A stretch of 64,000 bases of DNA from an uncultured Eubacteriales bacterium (GCA_902767565.1 CACXHY010000003.1:62001-126000); one strand, 5' to 3'. Shown: positions 26,386 to 35,059, numbered from the stretch's first letter. The notes: a model not told the origin generated them from the letters alone. Numbers and translations are program-made.

Positions 26386-28338
26386 TCACCGGCTGCTGTT
26401 CAGCTGAAACGGTATGAAGCCCCAGGCTTGATCATAGTCCGTTCCGACAAAGAAACCGCTGTAGACCTGGACCGGGCATTCACACTCCCGCCAGCCCGAA
26501 TCGCCGCAGCCATACCAGGTGTAGTAGTCCGGCTTGGTGCCGAACAGCGAGCTTCCGAGATAGTCCCGAACGAGACGGCGATAGTACAGCCTGCCCTCAT
26601 ACAGGAAATAGCCCGTGGCGGTGCTCATCTCGTTCGCGCCCCATTCGGGAAGGTATTCCGCGCCCAGGTATTCGGCCTGTATGTCCGGGAGGAAGCCGGA
26701 GGACCTTGTCCACGCCCGACGCTCGACGGTTCTGTACACCTTGCTGTCGCTCATGTATGTTTTGTACAGATACCATTCGTTTCCGGGCGCGCAGAAATAC
26801 AGCTCATTCTTTCGCCTGACCAGATAGTATCCGGGCTCCATGAAGATGTCCCTGCCGCCCCATTCGGGGCTGTAGTTTTCTCCGAGGAAGCACGCGTCGA
26901 AGTCGAAGATATGCCCGGCCGAATCGGTATAGGGGCGGCTTGAGCTGGACCATCCCGCGGAGCCGCATTTGTACCAGGTGCCCCTGTCCGCGGCGGCGTT
27001 GTAATAGAGATCGCCGTCAAAACGGTAGTAACCGACCGGGGTGCGCCTGTTGTCCGGGAACGATGTGCCTCCCCATTCGGGACGGAACTCAGCCGAATGG
27101 TGCAGCGGCAGGGTGATCATTTGCGCGGGGGGCGAGGCGGGGCGCCATCCGTCCCCGTCGCACATGTACCAGTTTCTGTCGTGATAGCAGTACGTGACGC
27201 CGGACACCCGGTAGTAGCCCGGCTCCGGAGACTGGACCCTGTTATTCCAGAAAACCGCAAACATGATCAACAGGTAAAACAGAATAACGATCAGGAAGGG
27301 AAGCGCACGGCGGAAACGGCTCTTCCGTTCCGATGGCGGAGGCGGCGGCGGAGCGGCCCCGTCGGAGGCGGCGTCTTTGCCGCTATTATCATTTGCGGCG
27401 CCGGCCTCGAAGCCCTTCCGGAGGATATCGACGCTCTCCCGGCAGATCCGGACATTCAGCCCCAGATGGATATGCCTGTCCGCCGCGAGATGGCAGACCT
27501 TGCCGTAGGTCGATTCGTCCATGACCTGCAGGGAATAGGTGAGGCAATAGGCGATCTGCGGCGAATAGCACGGCAGGCCGTCCGGTACGGCGGCCGTCTC
27601 GCATTCCCGGGCGAAGGCGACAAGCTCCCGCACCGCTGTCATACGGGCGTCAGGATCCGTCGAGCGAAGGAGCCCGACGGCCCTGTTCGCGCCGGCCTGG
27701 ATGTCCTGAAGACAGCCGTGTACTAGCGAAAGGTCGGGCCGGTATCTGTAGGCATCCGGGCCGACCAGCGCGCTGATGCCGTGATCCTGAAACATCGGGT
27801 CGATCCCCGTGAAGTGCGTCACGGCGCTGTTTCCAAGGAAACGGCGGAAAACCTGAGCGGCCGCCTTTTTCCGGTGTGACCGGGACGCCTCCCGAAGTTT
27901 GTCTTCCGGGATCTCAGCCAGGGAGGCCCCGGCCGCTTCCGCGATCCGCGTGAACAGATCGGTGAAGGCGCCGCGGAGATACTCCGTGTCGGCCCCCGAC
28001 AGACTGACGGCCTCAACGGAACGCCGGTGATCCTTCTGCTTTGCCAGGTTGACCGGGGCGCTCGCGGCCATGGCCAGCGCCGCCATCAGGCTGATCATCG
28101 CGGCGGTGCCGAACAGGCCGTTGACCAGGCTGCCCGCGGGATCATGCACCCGGGTGAACATCAGCACAATGCCGGTGACGCTCAGGGCGAGGCCGGCAAA
28201 GGAGAGCAGCACGCCGAACCCGTTCACGATGGATTTCGGACGGTTCCTGTAGATGGCGGAGCTGCTCCACACCGCCAAAAAGGACCCGATCATGGACAGG
28301 AGCGCGTAGGGGATCGTTGAGACCTCAAAGAAACTCAT
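26386..28338 (-). CDS. membrane-anchored protein with four extracytoplasmic repeats
   Basis: 650 residues; family not recognised. Two or three hydrophobic segments lie in the first 95 residues (YALLSMIGSFLAVW; GLALSVTGIVLMF). A cytoplasmic-looking helical domain follows to about 320, then a proline run and one more membrane segment (FLIVILFYLLIMFAVFW, about 350). The last 275 residues hold four repeats of about 65 residues: GYYR or GYF at the start, an aromatic-rich YYxxxx-W-Y-x-C-G-x-x-G-W core and an ending like EYLPEWG. These look like small beta units exposed outside the cell. A promoter and a terminator flank the gene. Role unknown; wall or ligand binding is inference. Confidence 0.6.
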   Translation of the reverse strand: MSFFEVSTIPYALLSMIGSFLAVWSSSAIYRNRPKSIVNGFGVLLSFAGLALSVTGIVLMFTRVHDPAGSLVNGLFGTAAMISLMAALAMAASAPVNLAKQKDHRRSVEAVSLSGADTEYLRGAFTDLFTRIAEAAGASLAEIPEDKLREASRSHRKKAAAQVFRRFLGNSAVTHFTGIDPMFQDHGISALVGPDAYRYRPDLSLVHGCLQDIQAGANRAVGLLRSTDPDARMTAVRELVAFARECETAAVPDGLPCYSPQIAYCLTYSLQVMDESTYGKVCHLAADRHIHLGLNVRICRESVDILRKGFEAGAANDNSGKDAASDGAAPPPPPPSERKSRFRRALPFLIVILFYLLIMFAVFWNNRVQSPEPGYYRVSGVTYCYHDRNWYMCDGDGWRPASPPAQMITLPLHHSAEFRPEWGGTSFPDNRRTPVGYYRFDGDLYYNAAADRGTWYKCGSAGWSSSSRPYTDSAGHIFDFDACFLGENYSPEWGGRDIFMEPGYYLVRRKNELYFCAPGNEWYLYKTYMSDSKVYRTVERRAWTRSSGFLPDIQAEYLGAEYLPEWGANEMSTATGYFLYEGRLYYRRLVRDYLGSSLFGTKPDYYTWYGCGDSGWRECECPVQVYSGFFVGTDYDQAWGFIPFQLNSSR

Positions 28339-28405
28339 CGGCCGGGCCGCCTTTCTCGTTCTGCCTGATACCCGCGTTCATATTCGCCTGTTATGAATCG
28401 ATAAG

Positions 28406-28434
28406 ATTATAATCCATGCGATGCCGTCTGACAA
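28406..28434 (-). promoter_or_regulatory. promoter for the 650-residue membrane protein
   Basis: On the minus strand TTGTCA, 17 bases, TATAAT, about 68 bases before the start at 28338. Nothing else was recognised between 28435 and 28600. Confidence 0.7.
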
Positions 28435-28600
28435 GCCCGGAAGAGGCAAAACGCTCCCGGGCACCGTTCCGGCCATGGCGCGAGGTCCGCTATCCGGCGC
28501 GGCCCGGGGCGCGGAAGGGTTGACATGCCCATCCCCCGGCAGCGGGATCGGGACCGGATCAGGACCGGAAAGCGCAAAAGATCACCCGGCCTCCGTTTCC

Positions 28601-31102
28601 TCACAGATACCGCCCCGTAATGCTCTCCCTGCTCTCCCGGATCTCCTCCGGCGTGCCGGCCGCCACGATCCGGCCGCCCCGGTTTCCGCCGCCGGGGCCC
28701 ATGTCCACGACATAGTCCGCACTGCGAATCACATCCAGGTCGTGCTCGATCACGATGACCGTGGCGCCGAGGCCGATCAGGTGGCGAAAGACGCCCAGCA
28801 GCGTCCGCACGTCCAGCGGGTGCAGGCCGATGGTGGGCTCGTCGAAGACGAAGACCGTGTCCGACTGGCCCCGACCCATCTCGCCGGCCAGCTTCAGGCG
28901 CTGGGCCTCGCCGCCGGACAGGCTGGGCGTCTCCTCCCCGAGGGTCAGGTAGCCCAGGCCCAGGTCGTGCAGCACCTGCAGCCGCTCCCGGACCGGCTTC
29001 AGATCGCCGCATTCCGCCAGCGCCTCGTCCACACTGCAGGCCATCAGCTCCGGCAGGGAGCGGGCCTCCCCGCCTTTGCGGGGCCGTCTGATGCGGCAGG
29101 CTTCCTTCCGGTACCGGGAGCCGCCGCTGTCCGGGCAGGGGATGTCCACGTCGGGCAGGAACTGCACGTCCAGGCTCACGGTGCCGGTCCCGTCACAGGC
29201 GGGGCAGCGCAGGGCACCCGTGTTGTAGCTGAAGTCACCGGCCGAGAAGCCGTTTTCTTTTGCATCCTTTGTCCTTGCGTAGGCCTTGCGGAGCTCGTCG
29301 TGCACGTTGGCGTAGGTGGCGACGGTGGAGCGCACGTTGATGCCGATGGGCGTGGCGTCGATCAGCTTCACCTGCCGGATGCCCTCCGCGGTCACGCGCC
29401 GCACGTGATCCGGCAGTTTCCGGCCGCCGATCGCCGCCTCCAGCGCCGGGATCAGGCTCTCCAGCACCATCGTTGTTTTGCCCGAGCCGGACACACCGGT
29501 GACCACGGAAAGCCGTCCCTTGGGGAAGGTGACGTCCAGCGGCTGCACCGTATGGATGGCGCCGGTCGTCATGCGGATCTCACCGAGGTCGAACAGATGC
29601 TCTTTCTCCGCTTTTGCCTGCGGGACAGTCCCGTTTTCCTCCGCCAGGAACGGACCGATCAGGGAGGCGGGGTTCTCCGCGAGATCCCGCACCGTGCCCT
29701 CCGCGATGATCCGGCCGCCGCCCGCGCCGGCCTCCGGCCCCAGCTCGATCAGCCAGTCCGCATGGCGCAGCACCTGCGTGTCGTGATCCACCAGCACGAC
29801 GGAATTGCCGTCGGCCACCAGATCGTCCATGACGCCGGTGAGTCCCTCCAGATTGGCCGGGTGCAGGCCGATGGACGGCTCGTCCAGCACGTACAGCACG
29901 CCGGTGGTGCGGTTGCGCACGGCCCGGGCCAGCTGGGTCCGCTGACGCTCACCGGTGGACAGCGTGGAAGCTGCGCGGTCCGGTGAGAGGTAGGAGAGCC
30001 CCAGGTCCGTCAGCCGCCGGGCCGTGTGGAGGAAGGATGCGCAGATGCTCTCGGCCATGGGCCGCATGACCTCCGGCAGCGAGCCGGGCACGGCCTTCAC
30101 CCAGTCGATCAGCTCCGACAGGGGCAGGGTGCAGACGTGATCCAGCGACACGCCCCGCAGGCGCAGGGAGCGGGCGCGTTCGGACAGCCGGGTGCCTCCG
30201 CAGTCCGGGCAGACATCCTCCTTCAGGAACTTCTCCACCCGCTTCATGCCCTTCTCGTCCTTCACCTTGTTCAGGGCGTTGAGCACGGTGGCGGTGGCGC
30301 TGTAGTAGGTGAAATCCATCTCCCCGGCCGACATGTTGTCCGCCTTTTTCGGCTTGTAGAAGATGTGCTTCCTGACCCTGGGTCCGTCGTAGACGATGGC
30401 CTTCTCCTCCTCCGTAAGCTCGCGGAAGGGCACGTCGGTGCGCACGCCCATCGCGCGGACGACGTCGGTCATCAGCGACCACATCAGGCTGTTCCACGGG
30501 GCCACCGCGCCGCCGTCGATGGTCAGGCTCTCGTCCGGCACAAGGGTGGAGCGGTCCACCGTGCGGACCGAGCCGGTGCCGCCGCAGGTCCGGCAGGCCC
30601 CGCCGCTGTTGAACGCCAGGTCCTCCGCGCCGATCACCGGCACGGGCTCGCCGCACACCGGGCAGAAGACGTCCTTTTCCGCCGCGAAGTCCAGCGTGGG
30701 CGGGACCTCGTGGCCGTTGGGGCAGCGGTACGCCGACAGACGCGAAAACATGAGCCGCAGGCTGTTCAGCAGCTCCGTCATGGTGCCGAAGGTGGAGCGG
30801 ATGCCCGGTACGCCCGGCCGCTGGTGGAGGGCCAGGGCGGCGGGGACGTAGCGCACGTCGTCCACCTGGGCGTGGGCGGCCTGGGTCATCCGGCGGCGGG
30901 TGTAGGTGGACAGGGACTCCAGATACCGCCGGGATCCCTCGGCGTACAGCACGCCAAGTGCCAGGGAGGATTTCCCGGATCCGGACACCCCGGCGATGCC
31001 GACGATCCGGTGCAGGGGGATGTCCACGTCGATATTCTTCAGGTTGTGTACCTTCGCGCCCCGGATCTCGATCTGCTCGGGGACGCGGCGATGATCGGGC
31101 AT
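28601..31102 (-). CDS. UvrA-like ABC ATPase (short, non-canonical)
   Basis: 833 residues against about 940 for true UvrA. Both ATPase halves are complete: GVSGSGKSSLALGVLYAEGS, LSTGERQRTQLARA and LDEPSIGLHP; then GVSGSGKTTMVLES, LSGGEAQRLKLAGEM and FDEPTIGLHP. The first zinc module has CRTCGGTG and CPDCGGTR. The second has CPACDGTG but CPDSGGSR, so one Cys is replaced by Ser. The ATG at 31102 follows AAGGAG by six bases. Short UvrA paralogues are linked to drug resistance or auxiliary repair; no UvrB or UvrC lies nearby. Confidence 0.8.
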   Translation of the reverse strand: MPDHRRVPEQIEIRGAKVHNLKNIDVDIPLHRIVGIAGVSGSGKSSLALGVLYAEGSRRYLESLSTYTRRRMTQAAHAQVDDVRYVPAALALHQRPGVPGIRSTFGTMTELLNSLRLMFSRLSAYRCPNGHEVPPTLDFAAEKDVFCPVCGEPVPVIGAEDLAFNSGGACRTCGGTGSVRTVDRSTLVPDESLTIDGGAVAPWNSLMWSLMTDVVRAMGVRTDVPFRELTEEEKAIVYDGPRVRKHIFYKPKKADNMSAGEMDFTYYSATATVLNALNKVKDEKGMKRVEKFLKEDVCPDCGGTRLSERARSLRLRGVSLDHVCTLPLSELIDWVKAVPGSLPEVMRPMAESICASFLHTARRLTDLGLSYLSPDRAASTLSTGERQRTQLARAVRNRTTGVLYVLDEPSIGLHPANLEGLTGVMDDLVADGNSVVLVDHDTQVLRHADWLIELGPEAGAGGGRIIAEGTVRDLAENPASLIGPFLAEENGTVPQAKAEKEHLFDLGEIRMTTGAIHTVQPLDVTFPKGRLSVVTGVSGSGKTTMVLESLIPALEAAIGGRKLPDHVRRVTAEGIRQVKLIDATPIGINVRSTVATYANVHDELRKAYARTKDAKENGFSAGDFSYNTGALRCPACDGTGTVSLDVQFLPDVDIPCPDSGGSRYRKEACRIRRPRKGGEARSLPELMACSVDEALAECGDLKPVRERLQVLHDLGLGYLTLGEETPSLSGGEAQRLKLAGEMGRGQSDTVFVFDEPTIGLHPLDVRTLLGVFRHLIGLGATVIVIEHDLDVIRSADYVVDMGPGGGNRGGRIVAAGTPEEIRESRESITGRYL

Positions 31103-31193
31103 AGCGTTCTCCTTCAAATGGCAGGCGCGTGTTCAGGGACACGGAAAAGACGACTTCCGGTCTCCGCGCCGTCAGGGCCCCGACGGCCGGGAT

Positions 31194-31718
31194 TCATCGG
31201 TTCTCCAGCATGGCCAGCGCTTCTTCAAACGTTACGTTGTCGACGAGTTCTTCCCAGACGTCCTCGTTGTAATAGCGGACAGTTGTTTCGCCGTCCATAT
31301 AGTCATTGTCAAAAGTTGAGTTGGTCCCTTCGGGAATGATGACCTCAAAGCCGCGCTCAAAAGCGGATTTTACGGTGCAGTCGATGCAGTAGTTCGTCTG
31401 GAGGCCGATGATCATCAGACGTTTGTCATCCTGAGCCTCCATGTATTCTTTGAACGCTTTGTTGCCGAAGCAGCTGTTGATGGTCTTGACAAAGACCTTT
31501 TCTCCCGCTTTCGGTGCCATCTGACCGATGATCCCGAAGTTCTCGTCGCCGGCCGTCATGCCGCTGCTCGTGCCCGCGTCGTGCTGGACAAAGACGACTT
31601 CAACATCGTTCTTTCTGGCGGCATCGACCAGCCGAACCGTCCTGTCCAGAAATGAATCGAAATCATACAGATCCTCATCGACCAGTCCTTTTTGCATATC
31701 GATGACCAGCAAGATCAT
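31194..31718 (-). CDS. isochorismatase-like cysteine hydrolase
   Basis: 174 residues. The catalytic triad can be placed: Asp in LLVIDMQKGL (residue 6), Lys in FVKTINSCF (about 80-88) and Cys in GLQTNYCIDCTV (about 110). The fold is that of nicotinamidases and N-carbamoyl amidases, and the substrate is probably a small amide. The ATG at 31718 with GAGGAAGAG upstream is favoured over longer in-frame starts. A strong promoter lies 86 bases upstream. It is separate from the UvrA-like gene that follows. Confidence 0.8.
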   Translation of the reverse strand: MILLVIDMQKGLVDEDLYDFDSFLDRTVRLVDAARKNDVEVVFVQHDAGTSSGMTAGDENFGIIGQMAPKAGEKVFVKTINSCFGNKAFKEYMEAQDDKRLMIIGLQTNYCIDCTVKSAFERGFEVIIPEGTNSTFDNDYMDGETTVRYYNEDVWEELVDNVTFEEALAMLENR

Positions 31719-31803
31719 TCTCTCTTCCTCCTGACTTCGGCCGTTTGCTCCCGCCGTCCCCCGCGGATCGCCGGCGGCGCCTCTCCGCTTCTCCGTCGTT
31801 TTC

Positions 31804-31832
31804 ATTCTACACCCATCCCGCGAAAAGCGCAA
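31804..31832 (-). promoter_or_regulatory. promoter for the isochorismatase-like gene
   Basis: On the minus strand TTGCGC, 17 bases ending GGGATGGGTG, TAGAAT. Nearly the same as the DUF1848 promoter at 7938-7966. Confidence 0.7.
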
Positions 31833-31928
31833 CGGAGCGGGGCCCGCAAATGCGGTTTGCGGACGAAAAACCGCATACCATGCAAAAAAGACTTGTCATT
31901 CTGCGGTCAGTGACAAAAAGGTGCGTAC

Positions 31929-31957
31929 TTGCGCCGTTGATCATGACATGATAAACT
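31929..31957 (+). promoter_or_regulatory. possible promoter for the ConA-like protein gene
   Basis: TTGCGC, 17 bases, TAAACT, 46 bases before the start at 32003. The -10 box is a weaker match. Confidence 0.4.
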
Positions 31958-32002
31958 GCTGATACGGAAGGCGCTTCCGAAAGCAAAAAGGAGAGCAGAC
32001 AC

Positions 32003-32605
32003 ATGCGGATCACACTGACGAAGGAGACCACAGCGGCCGTCCACACCCATGCGGACTTCCTGCCGGACGGCATCGTCGAGCTGCGGAAGACCGACAAGGT
32101 GCAGCCGGACGAGAATACCTACCTGAAGATACGGGACCTGGACTTCCACAACGGCGTGATCGAGGCGGATGTCTGCGGAAAGCTGCTGCCGGACGCGCCG
32201 GACTATGCGCGGGGATTCATCGGCATCGTCTTCCGGGCGAGCGCCGACGACAGCGAGTTCGAGTCCTTCTACATCCGGCCGACCAACGGGAAGGACTGCA
32301 CGGATCCGGTGCGGAAGGCGCACGGCTGCCAGTACTTCTCCTATCCCGGCTACACCTTCTCGTATTTCCGGGAGTTCGGCATCGGCGGCTATGAGGGCCG
32401 GGTCGATACGATCGCGCTGGGCGAGTGGAGCCGCATCCGCGCGGAGATCCGGGAGGACCGGGGCGTGTTCTTCGTGGACGGCGTCCGGGTGCTGGAGGTC
32501 AGCGGCTTCAAGCACGGCCCCGCAGGCCGCGGCAGCGTGGGTCTGTACGTGGACATCGGCACAGACGGCTTCTTCCGGAACCTGACGGTGACATGCGAGG
32601 ACTGA
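32003..32605 (+). CDS. concanavalin A-like / DUF1080-type beta-sandwich protein
   Basis: 200 residues, beta-rich, no signal peptide. Features typical of LamG or 3-keto-disaccharide-hydrolase-like (DUF1080) sandwiches are LKIRDLDFHNGVIEADVCGK (residues about 40-60), FIGIVFRASADDSEFESFYI and a WSRIRAEI strand. The stretch GVFFVDGVRVLEVSGF also fits. No catalytic residues are identifiable. It could bind or cleave carbohydrate, but the lack of an export signal speaks against an extracellular role. Start preceded by AAAAAGGAGAG at a good distance. Confidence 0.6.
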   Translation: MRITLTKETTAAVHTHADFLPDGIVELRKTDKVQPDENTYLKIRDLDFHNGVIEADVCGKLLPDAPDYARGFIGIVFRASADDSEFESFYIRPTNGKDCTDPVRKAHGCQYFSYPGYTFSYFREFGIGGYEGRVDTIALGEWSRIRAEIREDRGVFFVDGVRVLEVSGFKHGPAGRGSVGLYVDIGTDGFFRNLTVTCED

Positions 32606-32666
32606 AGGACCGGGCCCGTGCGGCGCAGCCGAAGACGATGAAGCATCGTTGCGGAGGAAAAACAGG

Positions 32667-33035
32667 ATGAGTGCAGCGGAATGGACCGTCACGGCCGTGG
32701 TATTCTCCATTGCGATCGGCATGGCGGTCATCAGCATCAGGAGCTTCATGAATAAAGGCTTCCTGCTCAACAACGCCTGGCTCTATGCCTCAGAGAAGGA
32801 GCGGGCATCCATGGACAGGAAGCCTTCTTACAGGCAGACAGCGGTTGTTTTCCTGATCCTGTCCCTCGTCTTTCTCGTGATCGGACTGTCCGCAGTCCTC
32901 TGTGACGTCAGGATCAATCTTCTTGAAATCCCGCTTGTAGCGGGTGCTGTGATCTATGCGGTCATTTCGTCGGTCCGGATCGGCAAAAAGGAGAGGGAAA
33001 AAAGGCAGGCGGTTCCCGGCCCGCAGGACAACTGA
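32667..33035 (+). CDS. DUF3784-like small membrane protein
   Basis: 122 residues with three likely membrane segments: AEWTVTAVVFSIAIGMAVIS, QTAVVFLILSLVFLVIGL and IPLVAGAVIYAVISSV. The loop after the first segment (GFLLNNAWLYASEKERASMD) resembles the conserved loop of DUF3784 proteins of Bacillota. The tail is basic and cytoplasmic. Function unknown. The ATG at 32667 follows GGAGGAAAAACAGG. A new promoter lies 16 bases after its stop, so it ends its own unit. Confidence 0.6.
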   Translation: MSAAEWTVTAVVFSIAIGMAVISIRSFMNKGFLLNNAWLYASEKERASMDRKPSYRQTAVVFLILSLVFLVIGLSAVLCDVRINLLEIPLVAGAVIYAVISSVRIGKKEREKRQAVPGPQDN

Positions 33036-33050
33036 TCTCAGCGATGCCGG

Positions 33051-33079
33051 TTGACAATCCTCCCTGCCCTTGCTACTAT
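33051..33079 (+). promoter_or_regulatory. promoter for the polysaccharide deacetylase gene
   Basis: Consensus TTGACA, 17 bases, TACTAT, 30 bases before the start codon. Confidence 0.75.
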
Positions 33080-33108
33080 AGACACATCAACGAAAGGGAG
33101 ATATTTCC

Positions 33109-33744
33109 ATGCGGATCGCGCTGACTTTCGACGACGGCCCGAACACCGAGACCACGCCGCAGGTGCTGGACATTCTTCAGGAGCACGGCATCGCGGCGTC
33201 CTTTTTCCTGATCGCGGACAGCATCACGCCGGAATCCGCGAAAGTGGCCCGCCGCGCCTTTGACATGGGCTGCGACATCGAAAACCATTCCCGGACCCAC
33301 AGCTTCATGAACCGGATGACGCCGGAGGAGATCCGGGAGGAGATCCGGTACTGCTCGGAGCGGATCACGGAGATCACCGGCCGGCCGCCCGCCTTCTTCA
33401 GGCCGCCCTATATCGCCGTCAACCGGACCCTCTTCGACAATGTGGACCTGACCTTCATCTGCGGCGCGGGCTGCGAGGACTGGGTGCCGGAGGTGCCCGC
33501 CGACGCCCGGGCCGAGCGCGTCCTGGCCCACGCGGAGGACGGACAGATCGTGCTCCTGCACGACATGCCCGGCAATGTCAACACCGTCGAGGCCCTGAAG
33601 ACCATCATCCCGGAGCTGAAAAAGCGGGGCTTCTCCTTCGTGACCGTCCGGCAGCTCTTTGCCGAAGCCGGTGTCAAGCCCGTGCCCGGCAGGATGTACA
33701 CCAATGTCTGGCAGACAACGGATGAGCCTCATAACCCGGCCTGA
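33109..33744 (+). CDS. polysaccharide deacetylase (NodB homology domain)
   Basis: 211 residues forming one NodB domain, carbohydrate esterase family 4. Motif 1 TFDDGPN (residues 5-11) carries the catalytic base and a metal Asp. Motif 2 ENHSRTH (about 63-69) supplies two metal His. Motif 3 RPPYIAVN (about 94) and motif 5 VLLHDMPG (about 148) complete the site. There is no signal peptide, so it acts in the cytoplasm or leaves by another route. It removes acetyl groups from N-acetylated sugars, probably cell-wall related; substrate inferred. Own promoter and terminator. Confidence 0.9.
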   Translation: MRIALTFDDGPNTETTPQVLDILQEHGIAASFFLIADSITPESAKVARRAFDMGCDIENHSRTHSFMNRMTPEEIREEIRYCSERITEITGRPPAFFRPPYIAVNRTLFDNVDLTFICGAGCEDWVPEVPADARAERVLAHAEDGQIVLLHDMPGNVNTVEALKTIIPELKKRGFSFVTVRQLFAEAGVKPVPGRMYTNVWQTTDEPHNPA

Positions 33745-33780
33745 ACCGCGGTCAGCCGCACCGGATCCCATCAAAGCAAA

Positions 33781-33823
33781 AGCAGGCAGAGCGCCGCTGC
33801 AGCCCTCTGCCTGCTTGTTTTTT
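33781..33823 (+). terminator. rho-independent terminator of the deacetylase gene
   Basis: AGCAGGCAGAG pairs with CTCTGCCTGCT across 13 bases, followed by TGTTTTTTG. Confidence 0.85.
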
Positions 33824-33879
33824 GTCCGGTATGACCTTCGGAACCGGTCTGAATGCCGTAACGGTGTGCCTGCCGGCGC

Positions 33880-34200
33880 TCACTCCTGGGGAGGCGCGTA
33901 GGTGATGTTGGGGCCGGCCGTGATCGTGACGGCGTGGTTGTCCTTCGGAACCGGGAACGTTGCCGTGATGCCCGCCAATGTGACGGTGACGGAGACATCC
34001 TCACCGCTCGTGAGCATCACTTCAGCCTTGATATAGGCGCCGTCCCCGACATTCCTGCAGGTCGTGGTGGAAGAGCCGCTTTTGTTGCTGACACGCAATT
34101 CGGTGATGGCTTCACCGGAACGGTTGTACACCGTGTAGGACTGCTGCTTGGGCGCTTCCTTCGCACAGGAAGTGAACACAACCGCGGCCAGCGCGAGCAC
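33880..34200 (-). pseudogene. lipoprotein gene that has lost its start
   Basis: The frame reads LALAAVVFTSCAKEAPKQQS, a lipobox (T-S-C) with only the end of a signal peptide before it. About 90 residues of exported, Ser/Thr-rich beta sequence (TVYNRSGEAITELRVSN) follow. In intact lipoproteins a Met and basic residues come 8-10 codons before this point. Here the frame runs back into unrelated sequence at about 34201-34210 with no ATG and no ribosome site. A GTG at 34200 is formally possible. The 5' end was probably lost in the same deletion that truncated the rightward fragment beginning at this point. Confidence 0.55.
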
Positions 34201-34371
34201 AAGGGCAAGATGATCTGGTACGGCGACGGCGCGGAGCAGACTGTCCGGGAGGCCTTCCCGGGATACGGCGGCAGCGGCCGCATGGTCTTTGTCCCCAAAG
34301 CGTCCCGGAAGGAAAACATCGTGCCGCCCCTGACGACCGTGCTGGAGAACCGGACCGGAGCGGACCGGTGA
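34201..34371 (+). pseudogene. C-terminal fragment of an unidentified protein
   Basis: From about 34201 the plus strand encodes KGKMIWYGDGAEQTVREAFP, then GGSGRMVFVPKASRKENIVP and LTTVLENRTGADR before a stop. The composition and codon use look like genuine coding DNA. The upstream part of the same frame is antisense to the lipoprotein gene. No start, promoter or ribosome site belongs to it. The parent family is not recognised. It is best read as the 3' end of a gene whose 5' part was deleted. Confidence 0.4.
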
Positions 34372-34413
34372 CGGGAAAGACCGTGCGCTCAGCCGGTCTT
34401 GGAGGAGAATCCC

Positions 34414-34641
34414 ATGCCGAAAATCATCGCCGCCATTCTGCTCGTTTTCGCCGGGTTGTCCTTTCAGTCAGGCTTCCTCGCGGACGGCGCGATCGAATTC
34501 TTCCTGAACACCGCGCTCTCGGTCAACCTGGCGATCCTGATCCTGTCCGTCCGCCCCATGCGCTGCTTCCACGGGGCGATCAGAGGGCTGGAAACGGATG
34601 GGCTGCAGATCCTCCATGCCGTCAGAAAGCGGAGCCGCTGA
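34414..34641 (+). CDS. small membrane protein, unknown function
   Basis: 75 residues. A hydrophobic first half (IIAAILLVFAGLSFQSGFLA) and a second hydrophobic stretch (NTALSVNLAILILSV) suggest two membrane segments, with a basic tail RKRSR inside. GGAGGAG six bases before the ATG fixes the start. It lies just before two double-glycine-leader peptides, so an immunity role is conceivable, but nothing in the sequence proves this. Confidence 0.45.
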   Translation: MPKIIAAILLVFAGLSFQSGFLADGAIEFFLNTALSVNLAILILSVRPMRCFHGAIRGLETDGLQILHAVRKRSR

Positions 34642-34725
34642 TCCCGGCCCTTGTCGGGACAGGTAGCCTTCCGCCTTTCACGCAATCTTTGTCAGGGATG
34701 CGATTGTGAACTGTCTGTGAACAAC

Positions 34726-34757
34726 ATCGCCGGGGAACTGTCAGGTTCTCCGGCGAT
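34726..34757 (+). terminator. hairpin between the small membrane gene and the leader-peptide genes
   Basis: ATCGCCGGGGAAC pairs with GTTCTCCGGCGAT (13 bp with one G-T pair) around a TGTCAG loop. The T-run is poor, so it may be a terminator or a structured leader for the peptide genes. Confidence 0.4.
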
Positions 34758-34836
34758 TTCGTATCTACCGGTGCAGACGCAAACAGCCGCCTACGATGAA
34801 AAAGAAAAGATAACGCGTAAAGCGGAGGAGAAAACT

Positions 34837-34989
34837 ATGAATACCATGAACGTAAACAATATGAAGGAACTGAACCTCAACGAAATGGAACAGGCCAGCG
34901 GCGGGATCCTCCCGATCCTCCTCGGACTCGGCACACTCGCCATCGGCGGCGTCATCATCGCCGTGATGCCCGACAAAAAGAAGAAGTGA
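34837..34989 (+). CDS. putative class II bacteriocin-type precursor with double-glycine leader
   Basis: 50 residues. The leader NMKELNLNEMEQASGG ends in Gly-Gly after the L-x-x-x-E-M-E pattern typical of leaders cut by C39-peptidase ABC exporters. The core, ILPILLGLGTLAIGGVIIAV and then MPDKKKK, is a single hydrophobic segment with a lysine tail, suited to inserting in membranes. GGAGGA is 7 bases before the ATG. A second leader peptide follows 70 bases later. No exporter, C39 peptidase or modification enzyme is near. It could also be a signalling peptide. Confidence 0.6.
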   Translation: MNTMNVNNMKELNLNEMEQASGGILPILLGLGTLAIGGVIIAVMPDKKKK

Positions 34990-35059
34990 CACAGCGCACC
35001 GGGAAATGCCGACGCTGAAGCAGACATGAAAACAACGCAAACGTAAAAGGAGAAGAAAC

